Source: Actinobacteria bacterium UBA5975
Lineage (GTDB): Bacteria > Actinomycetota > Actinomycetes > Nanopelagicales > Nanopelagicaceae
Reading direction: 5' to 3'
DNA length: 7,142 bases
Assembly: GCA_002430075.1 (NCBI GenBank)
Contig: DJBN01000103.1
Location: 13,070 to 20,211 of the forward strand
The notes under the pieces are model-generated. The model was not told where the DNA came from. It saw nothing but the letters and a program-made list of their open reading frames with translations, and did no database searches. The translations under genes were made by a program, and so were the position numbers. Positions 1 to 6,700 of this stretch are shown here, one piece after another (position 1 is the stretch's first letter; every line of letters begins with the position of its first letter).

Positions 1-45
1 TAATGCATCATCGATTCCTGGATCTGTGTCAAGAATTACCTTCAC
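1..45 (-). CDS. Nucleoside hydrolase (IUNH family), N-terminus only, cut by the left edge
   Basis: Only the first 15 codons are in the window. They read MKVILDTDPGIDDAL from a GTG start at 45-43. The DTDPGIDDA block is the hallmark N-terminal motif of inosine-uridine nucleoside hydrolases, whose aspartates bind the catalytic calcium ion and the ribose hydroxyls. The family splits ribonucleosides into base and ribose in the cytoplasm. The start is well supported: an AGGAGG Shine-Dalgarno lies 7 bases upstream, and GTG overlaps the TGA stop of the MFS gene (GTGA), which implies translational coupling. The family includes generalist hydrolases (RihA/B/C type) and QueK, which frees queuine from queuosine. 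The visible residues cannot tell these apart, but the Qng1 gene in the same operon makes a QueK-like role worth considering. Family assignment is confident despite the short fragment because the motif, frame, start and RBS agree. Confidence 0.87.
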   Translation of the reverse strand, partial: MKVILDTDPGIDDAL

Positions 46-1238
46 TCTGCAACCTCCTCTGTGGATACTTGCTTATGAAATTTCCACCCTGCAACAGATA
101 TGACGGTGGCTAATCCAGTTGCAGCTGTCATAAAATAAAATCCCATCCACCCATCAAATCTCTCAACAATCACCCCGCTAATAGTGCTACCGATAGTAAT
201 TCCAATTGATATGGCAGCACCCAGGAATGCGAAGGACTCGTTTAGACGGCTTAGAGGAACGAGTTCTTTGATAAAAGCGTTTGCGGAAATCAGGGCTGGC
301 CCTATAGCAATGCCTGCAATGATTATCCAAAAAACAATTGTCTCAAGGTCCTGAAAGAAAAGTATTCCGGAAGTGCATACCGTCATCACTCCCAGTGAGA
401 TTGTGTACCTGATTGAAGATGAAATTTTCCAATGGACAAAGCCATAAAGAAATCCAGAAATTGCGCTACCGATTGGGTAAAGTCCAACCCAAAGTCCTCC
501 TTCTGCCGCCCTCCCTCCTTCCTTTGCGACGGCCAAAATTACTACGAAGTTTGAACCAAAAAGTAGTCCAAGTGCGATTAAAGAAAGTAGTAGGGATTTG
601 ACATACGGAATAGCTAAAATTGCTCTCTGGTGATCCTCTTTAATTCTTTCCATGCCACCGTGATCATTGCTCGTTGCTGCGATTCCAATTCCGCCGATAC
701 TCAGGAACACGATTGCTGCGATGAAGGGCGAACGCGAGCCAAAGAGAGCGAATAAAAATCCGGCCAAAGCTGGACCTAAAACAAAGGCTGTTTCATCGAA
801 TACTGATTCCAAAGAAAGTGCAGAGTTCAGTTCCCTTGGATTATCTAGCGAACGGCTCCAGCGCGTGCGCGTAAAACCTCCAAAGTTTGGGAAGGTCGCA
901 CCACAGACAGCCGCCAATGCCATCAAGCCAACGATTGAATGATCAATAAAATATAAGAGTCCTAAAGTCGAAAGAATATTTATAGCAACTATGCGAAGTA
1001 AGATGTTCCTCGTGCCATATTTGTCTGCTAGTTTGCCAACTCTTGGACTGATAGCTGCACCGGAAATCGTGTAACAAGCAGATGTTACCCCTGCAAGGGC
1101 AAATGATCCACGCACATCAGAGACCAAAAATACGATTGCTACCGTATTCATAGCCATTGGAATTCGCCCAATAATTCCAAAGCCAAAAGTTGATAATGCG
1201 AGAGGTTTCCGTAGGATTGATACGTAGGACCCAGCCAA
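42..1238 (-). CDS. Major facilitator superfamily transporter, 12-TM type
   Basis: A 398-residue inner-membrane protein of normal MFS length. The N-terminal half carries the loop 2-3 motif A as GKLADKYGTR at 68-77, following a hydrophobic helix at about 46-62. After helix 4 it has RTRWSR (124-129) and LESVFDETAFVLGPALAG (143-160), a pattern I associate with uncharacterised actinobacterial MFS proteins. A hydrophilic central loop at about 188-204 separates the two six-helix halves, and the protein ends in a short polar tail. The start is TTG at 1238-1236, preceded by AGAGGA with a rather short 4-base spacer. The next ATG codons (residues 28 and 30) would remove most of helix 1, so TTG is preferred. 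The gene follows the deoxyribosyltransferase-like gene after 50 bases and overlaps the nucleoside hydrolase by 3 bases. Its substrate is unknown. Position suggests a nucleoside, a base, or the product of the neighbouring enzymes; either import or export is possible. Confidence 0.85.
   Translation of the reverse strand: MAGSYVSILRKPLALSTFGFGIIGRIPMAMNTVAIVFLVSDVRGSFALAGVTSACYTISGAAISPRVGKLADKYGTRNILLRIVAINILSTLGLLYFIDHSIVGLMALAAVCGATFPNFGGFTRTRWSRSLDNPRELNSALSLESVFDETAFVLGPALAGFLFALFGSRSPFIAAIVFLSIGGIGIAATSNDHGGMERIKEDHQRAILAIPYVKSLLLSLIALGLLFGSNFVVILAVAKEGGRAAEGGLWVGLYPIGSAISGFLYGFVHWKISSSIRYTISLGVMTVCTSGILFFQDLETIVFWIIIAGIAIGPALISANAFIKELVPLSRLNESFAFLGAAISIGITIGSTISGVIVERFDGWMGFYFMTAATGLATVISVAGWKFHKQVSTEEVAE
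53..58 (-). promoter_or_regulatory. Perfect Shine-Dalgarno AGGAGG for the nucleoside hydrolase
   Basis: The minus strand reads AGGAGG, then 7 bases (TTGCAGA), then GTG at 45. The site lies inside the last codons of the MFS gene. It decides the GTG start of the truncated gene and is the strongest ribosome site in the window. Confidence 0.85.
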
Positions 1239-1288
1239 GAGTTCCTCTATTTCTCTCTTTTTCTCTTATATAAAAATAGACTAGAAAA
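1239..1288 (-). promoter_or_regulatory. Short AT- and purine-rich gap with a possible weak internal promoter
   Basis: This is the only gap inside the downstream half of the operon. On the minus strand it holds TATATAAG (1272-1265), which could act as a -10 box about 27 bases before the MFS start, followed by a purine run (GAGAAAAAGAGAGAAATAG). No matching -35 box (TTGACA-like) is seen at the right distance, and there is no hairpin that could terminate transcription. Read-through from the upstream genes is therefore the simpler reading; a weak extra promoter is possible. Confidence 0.25.
1243..1248 (-). promoter_or_regulatory. Shine-Dalgarno AGAGGA for the MFS TTG start
   Basis: The minus strand reads AGAGGA, then ACTC, then TTG at 1238. 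The spacer is short (4 bases), so initiation is probably moderate. It supports the TTG codon because no other start codon near this site keeps the first membrane helix. Confidence 0.55.
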
Positions 1289-1744
1289 TTAGGAATCTAT
1301 TTCTTGCTGCCACTTGAGCAGGATTTCAAATGCCTTCTCGAACGAATCTACTACAGATCCCGAATCCTCAATGCATCCGCGCACAAATAAATTGATCCCT
1401 TTTCCATCAATCATATTTCTGTCACGGATTACGCGAGTATCCGTTACCAATCCGATTATGCCCTTTTTGGTTTTATCATGCCGCATTTCAGACCAGAAAA
1501 TCCCAATCTCGCTCGCGGTGCCATCGTCGACCATCGGACCATCAAGTAAAGCAAGGACTGCATTTGAGTCGAGGACTGCTCTGGCATCCGTATCAAAAAT
1601 AAACTTAGATGTGACCGGATCTGGCAGGGGGATTTCGTGGGGCACAAAAACATCCATCCCGGCCTCTCTCATACGTGCTGCACATTGATCAATAAAACTG
1701 CGCTCATAAGGAGTAAAGAGAGGCCCAGCAAAGTAAATCTTCAT
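1289..1744 (-). CDS. Nucleoside 2-deoxyribosyltransferase-fold protein (nucleoside or nucleotide N-glycosidase/transferase)
   Basis: A 151-residue cytoplasmic protein, the usual length for this family (about 140-170). It opens with MKIYFAGPLF, the typical first strand and glycine loop. The central motif is LLDGPMVDDGTASEIG at 66-81: DDGT (73-76) and Glu79 correspond to the family's DxGTxxExG signature, whose glutamate is the catalytic nucleophile. Asp59 and Asp68 flank the second strand. NLFVRG (118-123) fits the C-terminal Asn-containing motif that completes the active site from the neighbouring subunit. Classical members exchange bases between deoxyribonucleosides; related members (DNPH1/RCL, MilB) instead hydrolyse nucleoside monophosphates, and I cannot tell which this is. 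It starts 2 bases after the Qng1 stop with no clear ribosome site of its own, so it is probably translated by coupling. Next to Qng1, action on a nucleotide or modified nucleoside is plausible but inferred. Confidence 0.82.
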   Translation of the reverse strand: MKIYFAGPLFTPYERSFIDQCAARMREAGMDVFVPHEIPLPDPVTSKFIFDTDARAVLDSNAVLALLDGPMVDDGTASEIGIFWSEMRHDKTKKGIIGLVTDTRVIRDRNMIDGKGINLFVRGCIEDSGSVVDSFEKAFEILLKWQQEIDS

Positions 1745-1746
1745 AC

Positions 1747-2742
1747 TCAGTACATCACGGTCTTAGTTAAATGATGTGGCCAATGGGTTGCGTGATAAGT
1801 TTTCCAAAACCTATAATCTACCTGTGGTTGGAGTAAAGGTTTCATTCCTGGGCGCCGGTAATTAATTTCATCCGTAAGCCGTGCAATTGCAAAAATAGAA
1901 TTGGCCCTTAATTCAATCTCGGCTTGACTATTGCATGGAATCTCCACTAACGACTGAATTTGGTCCTCTAATTCGGTGCTGTATTGAAAAATTCCCATCA
2001 CGCGCATTCCTACAGGCACGATGTAATCTGCAAAAGCTGTGAGCATGTGAGCATCTTCCAATGCCCACGCCTTCCGAGGAGAGAGCGCTAAGTGCATTCC
2101 CCATATTCCTAATTGCGCTAGCTTATAGATATGAACTTCTGATTCGTTATAGAGACTCACGTCCTTGAATCGAGGGAACTCAACGGTAAGCCGTTCAAGC
2201 AGTCCATCTCCATTGGCATAAAGTTTCGGAGCGCAGGAGCGAACAAAATTCGAGTATCTCCCTTGATATTTATCAATGAGAGTTTTTCCAACTTCATTAA
2301 ATATAGTCACCCGCTCATCGAGCATCGGAAGCTCAATCGTTCCAGCGAAAACGGATTCTAGATCTTTTCGGGTTAGATTAGCCAAGTAATCACCTGTAAA
2401 AAAAGGCACCCCTGCAGTTGTTGCCTTGTGTAAGCATGCAAGCATTGCTTCAGAGTCACTCCAACGTTTCCCTAAATAATCTGCCTCAAACTTAATTCCT
2501 GTCGAGAAATCGGTGAATGCAAAATTCATGGTGTTCACAACCAGGGTGAAATCCATTAAATAGTCGGGATCATTTCCGAAATCAAAGAGTATTGAACCAT
2601 CTGGCTCAGTAAATTCTTCGTAAGCCATCCAGTCTGCAACCTCTGAGATTCTGCCCTCATTAATGGCTACAAGAGTTGATTTTTCCTTAACTGGCACGAC
2701 ACTTTTTAGAACTTTTGACTCCCAGTGAGTCCCCCGCTCCAT
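1747..2742 (-). CDS. qng1: Qng1 family queuosine 5'-phosphate N-glycosylase/hydrolase (DUF2419, queuosine salvage)
   Basis: A 331-residue soluble protein that I recognise as DUF2419/Qng1, the family of human QNG1 (C9orf64). Members release queuine from queuosine 5'-monophosphate so that the base can be reinserted into tRNA. The similarity runs the full length in the same order as in the human protein: NTMNFAF (70-76, human DTLNFSF), YLGKRWS (89-95), GVPFFTGDYLANLT (111-124), LDERVTIFNEVGK (141-153, human EERHRILNETGK), FPRFKDVSLY (189-198), YKLAQ (206-210, human YKRAQ), TAFADY (235-240, human TMFADY), EIELRA (275-280), and a C-terminal VDYRFW (308-313) ending in a final tyrosine as in the human protein. 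Asp239 of FADY is the best active-site candidate (inference). Length matches the family (about 330-345). ATG at 2742 lies 2 bases after the permease stop, with a weak ribosome site, suggesting coupling. Placement directly behind a nucleoside importer suggests the substrate is imported. The human comparison is from memory. Confidence 0.9.
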   Translation of the reverse strand: MERGTHWESKVLKSVVPVKEKSTLVAINEGRISEVADWMAYEEFTEPDGSILFDFGNDPDYLMDFTLVVNTMNFAFTDFSTGIKFEADYLGKRWSDSEAMLACLHKATTAGVPFFTGDYLANLTRKDLESVFAGTIELPMLDERVTIFNEVGKTLIDKYQGRYSNFVRSCAPKLYANGDGLLERLTVEFPRFKDVSLYNESEVHIYKLAQLGIWGMHLALSPRKAWALEDAHMLTAFADYIVPVGMRVMGIFQYSTELEDQIQSLVEIPCNSQAEIELRANSIFAIARLTDEINYRRPGMKPLLQPQVDYRFWKTYHATHWPHHLTKTVMY

Positions 2743-2744
2743 AC

Positions 2745-3995
2745 CTACTCGGTCTCTTCTCGTTCTCGATACGGCACGGCCAACATAGCCGGTGGTTTCA
2801 ATCTTTGAGCTAATAGAACCAGAACAAGAATCGTCGCTAAGTTAGGGAAGAAGCTGACGAACTCACGTGGAATCTCTGGAACTGTCAGATAAATAAGGCC
2901 AATAAATGAGGTTGCCATTAAAGCTCTTACACCATGCTTCATTCTTCCGGTAGCGAAGGCCCAAATAACATAAATGGAACCAGCAATGATGACTACCAAC
3001 AATGCGGCGTGGATTGAAGTCGGTTGGCGAATACGAAGGGCATCAGTCACTCCGAAAAGTACTGACCCCGCTAGGACGCCACTCGGACGCCAATTGCCGA
3101 ATATCACTGTAGCCAATCCAATGAAGCCTCGGCCCCCCGTTTGACCTTCACGATAAACCTGAGAAGCCACTAGAGATAAGTAGGCTCCTCCAACTGAAGC
3201 GAACATCCCAGAGATAGCTAGTGCCATATAGCGCATGCGGTAAACCTTTACGCCTAAAGATTCTGCTGCCACTGGGTTCTCCCCACAAAAACGAAGTCGT
3301 AACCCAAATTTTGTTTTCCAAAGAATCCAGGTACTCAACGGAACTGCAAGGAGAAGCAAAATAGTTGCATAAGATATTTCTGTGACAAAGCCAGAGAGAA
3401 TACCCGCTCCGTCAGAAAGTAGAAATATATTTTTATCCGCAATCGAACCCAGAAGTGGACTTATTCCGGGAACCGTGAGGGTCGGAGTTTGCTCAACAAC
3501 AGGCGAGAGGCTGATATCTCCTCCACGCGAAGGGAAAAGTATCCCCGAAAGATATCGAGCGGCTCCAAGTGCCAGGATATTAATTGCTAAGCCAGAGACA
3601 GCTTGATCAATCCCAATCCTAACCACAAGTATTCCATGGAAAAGTCCAATGACGGCTCCCCCTATCGCGGCTGCAAGGAATCCAACCCAAGGTCCGTAAA
3701 TAAAGGCAAACCAAGCACCCAGCCAAGTTCCGGCAATCATCATTCCCTCGAGGCCAATATTTATAACTCCGGAACGCTCAGCCCAAAGGCCACCGAGTCC
3801 CGCCATAAGGAGTGGGATAGTGAATCTAAGTGTTGCTCCAGAAAGACCAGCTGATGTGATGTCAGCGGCACCAGTGATGCGACGGACTGTCGAAACGATA
3901 ATCAGTAACGCCACTACAAAAAGAGTAAAACGTGAAGGAGACGCGATTTTCCGAACCCATCTATTTCTTAAAAAGGAATTTAATAGGTCGGTCAT
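2745..3995 (-). CDS. Nucleoside-type ABC importer permease 2 (YufQ/NupQ-like, BPD_transp_2 family)
   Basis: An inner-membrane permease that pairs with the preceding permease and is powered by the upstream ATPase. Family motifs are clear: GGLWAERSGVINIGLEGMM (68-86), the most characteristic stretch of this half of the transporter; GLRLRFCGENPVAAESLGVK (231-250), the cytoplasmic loop that contacts the ATPase; and GRGFIGLATVIFGNWRP (288-304). Hydrophobic segments lie at about 23-36, 55-72, 85-100, 103-124, 132-150, 206-226, 255-278, 292-318 and 329-348. At 416 residues it is roughly 100 longer than B. subtilis-type YufQ. The excess is a basic N-terminal stretch, a larger loop at about 155-205, and C-terminal hydrophobic segments at about 359-372 and 383-397 followed by a charged tail. 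ATG overlaps the upstream stop by 4 bases (ATGA). No strong ribosome site is visible, so coupling is likely. Confidence 0.93.
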   Translation of the reverse strand: MTDLLNSFLRNRWVRKIASPSRFTLFVVALLIIVSTVRRITGAADITSAGLSGATLRFTIPLLMAGLGGLWAERSGVINIGLEGMMIAGTWLGAWFAFIYGPWVGFLAAAIGGAVIGLFHGILVVRIGIDQAVSGLAINILALGAARYLSGILFPSRGGDISLSPVVEQTPTLTVPGISPLLGSIADKNIFLLSDGAGILSGFVTEISYATILLLLAVPLSTWILWKTKFGLRLRFCGENPVAAESLGVKVYRMRYMALAISGMFASVGGAYLSLVASQVYREGQTGGRGFIGLATVIFGNWRPSGVLAGSVLFGVTDALRIRQPTSIHAALLVVIIAGSIYVIWAFATGRMKHGVRALMATSFIGLIYLTVPEIPREFVSFFPNLATILVLVLLAQRLKPPAMLAVPYREREETE

Positions 3996-5095
3996 TTGGA
4001 CACCACGCCTTCAGTTTTAACTAAATTGCTTTCAGGTAAAGTTGCTTTACCAACAAACTTCTGTTCTTGCTTCTTATTTACAATCTTCACGAGCTGATAT
4101 GCCACAACAATGGAAAGAATTAATGTGCCTTGCATAATCGTGATAATTTCTCTTGGAACGCCATTGAGGTCCAAGACGCCGGAAGAGCGATCTAAGAAGG
4201 CCCAAAAAAAAGCAGCTAGGGCGATTCCAACGGGATGGTTCCTTCCAAGAAGAGCTAGGGCCAAGCCCGTAAAGGCAAAACCTGATGGAAACGAAATGCT
4301 ATAGCTATGAGTTTGACTCAATAAAGTGCCCATACCAATGAGGCCGGCCATCGCTCCAGATAGAGCCATGGTTATCAAAATCATTCTGCTTGCGTTCACC
4401 CCACCGGCACGTGCTGCCCTGAAAGAGAATCCTGTGGCACGTAAATTAAATCCAAATACGCTCTTGTTAAGAAGTACCCAGTATGCCAAGCCAATCAGTA
4501 ACGAGAAAATAATAAATCCGTGAACCTCGCCTCCTAGGATCGGAATGGTGGGTAGCCATCCTGAAGAATCAATAATAGGAGTATTTAAGTTATTGGATCC
4601 GGTGGCTTGTTCACCTAGTTGTTGAGGCTGCAAAAGATAAGCCACTATTCCCGCTGCAATCGCGTTAAGCATAATAGTGCTGATAACCTCGGAAATACCC
4701 CGCTTCACCTTTAGGTACCCAGCAAGGGCTCCCCATAATCCTCCAACAGCCATAGCTACAAAGATAATAAGTGCCACGTGCAATACCGGTGGCAATGAAA
4801 CCATTCCCCCAATAACGGCTGCAAAGAAAACAGCCAAGCGATACTGACCATCAATACCTATATTAAAGAGGTTCATTTTAAAACCGATTGCGGCAGCAAC
4901 ACCTGCGATGTAGTAAGTAGAAGCAATATTCAGTTCAGCAACAAGATTGCGAGATGCAAATCCATATTCGGCCATTGACTTGACTACTTCAATTGGATTA
5001 CTTCCCTTAGCAATCAATATAACGCTAATAAATGCAAATGAAAAAGCTATCGCTCCCAAGGGGGCAAGTACCGCTAATAGGTTCCTGCTCTTCAT
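3992..5095 (-). CDS. Nucleoside-type ABC importer permease 1 (YufP/NupP-like, BPD_transp_2 family)
   Basis: A 367-residue inner-membrane permease, close to the usual length of about 350. Motifs typical of this subunit are FNIGIDGQY (77-85; family form NIGxEGQ), KRGISEVISTIMLN (131-144), the ATPase-contact loop NLRATGFSFRAARAGGVNAS (217-236), and GFAFTGLALALLGRNHPVG (272-290). Hydrophobic segments fall at about 8-28, 56-72, 86-100, 104-126, 136-154, 191-208, 237-260, 271-300 and 321-338, and a polar lysine-rich tail follows. The ATG shares its A with the TAA stop of the ATPase gene (TAATG), and AGGAGAG lies 8 bases upstream (5110-5104), which fixes the start. The order ATPase, YufP-like, YufQ-like is the standard order of BmpA-NupABC-type nucleoside importers. 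Substrate cannot be read from the permease alone. Confidence 0.93.
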   Translation of the reverse strand: MKSRNLLAVLAPLGAIAFSFAFISVILIAKGSNPIEVVKSMAEYGFASRNLVAELNIASTYYIAGVAAAIGFKMNLFNIGIDGQYRLAVFFAAVIGGMVSLPPVLHVALIIFVAMAVGGLWGALAGYLKVKRGISEVISTIMLNAIAAGIVAYLLQPQQLGEQATGSNNLNTPIIDSSGWLPTIPILGGEVHGFIIFSLLIGLAYWVLLNKSVFGFNLRATGFSFRAARAGGVNASRMILITMALSGAMAGLIGMGTLLSQTHSYSISFPSGFAFTGLALALLGRNHPVGIALAAFFWAFLDRSSGVLDLNGVPREIITIMQGTLILSIVVAYQLVKIVNKKQEQKFVGKATLPESNLVKTEGVVSK

Positions 5096-6606
5096 TATAT
5101 TTTCTCTCCTGTCATTGCCAAGCCAAGTTGTTCCGGAGTTGTTGTTTCTGGATCAAGTACAGCCACGATTTTTCCTTTAGAAATCACTGCTAGGCGATCT
5201 GAGAGATTAAACAATTCATCCAAATCAGATGAAATAAGTAGAATCGCCATTCCTGATAAACGCGCTTCAATCAATTTATTCCATATCAAAGATTGTGCTC
5301 CTACATCTACACCACGTGTTGGCTGAGATGCAATCAAAAGATTAGGATCTCCGCTCATTTCTCTGCCAACGATAAATTTCTGCTGATTGCCCCCCGAGAG
5401 AGCGGCAGCCATCACATTAATACTGGGGGTTCGAACATCAAGTTCTTTTACGATTCGCTCAGAATCTATTTTTGCCGCAGATTTATTTACCCAGAATCCA
5501 TTTGAGATAGGAGGTGTCGATTGGTGACCCAAAATGCGGTTTTCCCAGAGTGGGGCCATCATGAGTAAACCATCTCTCTGTCTATCCTGCGGGATGTACC
5601 CAACTCCGGAATCGCGAATTTCACGCGAGGTGAGAGCGCTAATATCAACATTAAGAATTGTAATTGTTCCTGAATCAATTTTTATCAATCCCATAATGGT
5701 TTCAATTAACTCTGACTGTCCATTTCCGGCAACTCCAGCGATTCCAAGAATCTCACCTTTATGAACCGTGAGTGAAACATCACTTAGTATCTCTCGCTGA
5801 TCCGGAGCGAGGCAAGACACGTGCGACAGGCTTAACACAGGCTCATCGCTTGGTTTAGTTGATGTGTCTCCTCGCTTAGGAAGTTCGCCGCCAACCATTA
5901 ATTTCGCTAATTCACCCTTGTTAGTATTTTTTGGTTCCACCGAGGCTACGGTTGTTCCGCTCCGCATAACAGTAATGCTATTTGCCATGGCCAACACTTC
6001 ATCTAGCTTATGAGAGATGAAAATGATGGTCAAACCATGGGAAGTCAATTCCTTAAGGTTTTCAAAGAGCGCCTTGACTTCTTGGGGTACTAGAACTGCC
6101 GTTGGTTCGTCAAGAATAAGTATTTTTGCGCCTTTATAAAGCACTTTCGCAATTTCAACTCGTTGGCGCTCGCCTATTCCTAATTCTGAAACAAGTTGAT
6201 CTGGGCGCACATTAAGTCCATATTTTTCCGCAATTTCCAAAAGTTTGATTCGAGCTGCTTCGAATTGAATTACCCCACCTGTCGAGGTTGGTTCACTTCC
6301 AAGAATTACATTCTCTAGAACTGTCGCGTTATCTGCCAACATAAAATGTTGATGAACCATACCAACGCCAAGTTCCATGGCATCTTGCGGTGATTTAAAA
6401 GAAACTTTCTTTCCGTTGATTAGCACTCTTCCAGAATCTGGAGCTACAAGTCCGTAGAGAATTTTCATCAAGGTTGATTTCCCTGCGCCATTTTCACCAA
6501 TTATTGCGTGGATCTCGCCACTTTCAATTTTTAGATTCACATCATAGTTGGCGATAACGCCGGGGTACTTTTTTTCAATTCCCTGGACATCAATAATCGT
6601 GCTCAT
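5095..6606 (-). CDS. Double-domain ABC importer ATPase (YufO/NupO-like)
   Basis: A cytoplasmic ATPase of 503 residues with two nucleotide-binding domains in one chain, the normal architecture and length for nucleoside and sugar importers of this class. Domain 1 has Walker A GENGAGKST (37-45), a Q-loop in MVHQHFM (83-89), signature LGIGERQRVEI (142-152), Walker B ILILDEPT (162-169) and the H-loop histidine (199). Domain 2 has a degenerate Walker A, GVAGNGQSE (291-299), that lacks the lysine; an intact signature LSGGNQQKF (403-411); and an altered Walker B, LLIASQPTRGVDVGA (423-437), with Gln in place of the catalytic Glu. Such asymmetry is usual in this family, leaving one fully catalytic site. 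The frame can be opened at TTG 6609, but I chose ATG 6606: AAAGG (6617-6613) is 6 bases from it and only 3 from the TTG. The gene follows the binding-protein gene after a hairpin and overlaps permease 1 by one base. Confidence 0.95.
   Translation of the reverse strand: MSTIIDVQGIEKKYPGVIANYDVNLKIESGEIHAIIGENGAGKSTLMKILYGLVAPDSGRVLINGKKVSFKSPQDAMELGVGMVHQHFMLADNATVLENVILGSEPTSTGGVIQFEAARIKLLEIAEKYGLNVRPDQLVSELGIGERQRVEIAKVLYKGAKILILDEPTAVLVPQEVKALFENLKELTSHGLTIIFISHKLDEVLAMANSITVMRSGTTVASVEPKNTNKGELAKLMVGGELPKRGDTSTKPSDEPVLSLSHVSCLAPDQREILSDVSLTVHKGEILGIAGVAGNGQSELIETIMGLIKIDSGTITILNVDISALTSREIRDSGVGYIPQDRQRDGLLMMAPLWENRILGHQSTPPISNGFWVNKSAAKIDSERIVKELDVRTPSINVMAAALSGGNQQKFIVGREMSGDPNLLIASQPTRGVDVGAQSLIWNKLIEARLSGMAILLISSDLDELFNLSDRLAVISKGKIVAVLDPETTTPEQLGLAMTGEKI
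5104..5110 (-). promoter_or_regulatory. Shine-Dalgarno AGGAGAG for permease 1
   Basis: AGGAGAG lies within the final codons of the ATPase gene, 8 bases before the ATG at 5095. With the TAATG junction it indicates both independent and coupled initiation for the first permease. Confidence 0.75.
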
Positions 6607-6612
6607 CAACTA

Positions 6613-6617
6613 CCTTT
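6613..6617 (-). promoter_or_regulatory. Shine-Dalgarno AAAGG(T) that decides the ATPase start
   Basis: The minus strand reads AAAGGTAGTTGATG. The AAAGG core is 6 bases from ATG (6606) and 3 bases from the in-frame TTG (6609), which favours the ATG. It sits 10 bases downstream of the hairpin, so the folded stem should leave it accessible. Confidence 0.6.
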
Positions 6618-6627
6618 CGTTAAATTG

Positions 6628-6673
6628 CGAAGATGAAACCACCGATAACTTCTCCTTGGTGGTTTCATCTTCG
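6628..6673 (-). other. Perfect 16-bp intergenic hairpin between binding-protein and ATPase genes
   Basis: The arms 6628-6643 (CGAAGATGAAACCACC on the plus strand) and 6658-6673 are exact reverse complements, with a 14-base loop (6644-6657). On the transcribed minus strand the stem is followed by CAATTTAACG, not a U-run, so it is not a canonical terminator for the operon. Stem-loops here are common between a binding-protein gene and its transporter genes, where they protect the upstream mRNA or partly attenuate read-through, giving more binding protein than membrane subunits. That role is inferred. On the plus strand the stem is followed by a T-rich tract (TTTGTTATTTTTTT, 6674-6687), so it could stop antisense transcription. 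Confidence 0.85.
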
Positions 6674-6700
6674 TTTGTTATTTTTTTGGAACTGTACTAA

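Noticed and set aside
20..36. CTTGACACAG on the minus strand as a possible -35 box
   Set aside because: It encodes the Leu-Asp-Thr of the nucleoside hydrolase motif, and no -10 box at the right distance can be seen inside the window.
413..942. Plus-strand open frames opposite the MFS gene
   Set aside because: They lie wholly antisense to a well-supported membrane protein, have low-complexity Lys/Arg/Pro-rich translations, and match no family I know.
1314..1688. A 124-residue plus-strand frame opposite the deoxyribosyltransferase-like gene
   Set aside because: The minus-strand protein has the family motifs and fits the operon; the plus-strand translation has none and no convincing ribosome site.
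3382..4523. Several plus-strand frames opposite the two permeases
   Set aside because: They are antisense to clear permease genes and show no recognisable domain.
6628..6687. Hairpin plus T-tract as a plus-strand intrinsic terminator of a gene
   Set aside because: The shape fits, but no plus-strand gene lies upstream of it, so I list it as a hairpin and do not call a terminator.
6607..6700. A preQ1 riboswitch in the intergenic gap
   Set aside because: The gap is dominated by a simple perfect stem-loop; I see no pseudoknot arrangement with the A-rich tail of a preQ1 aptamer, and the control region of the operon should lie upstream of the binding-protein gene.
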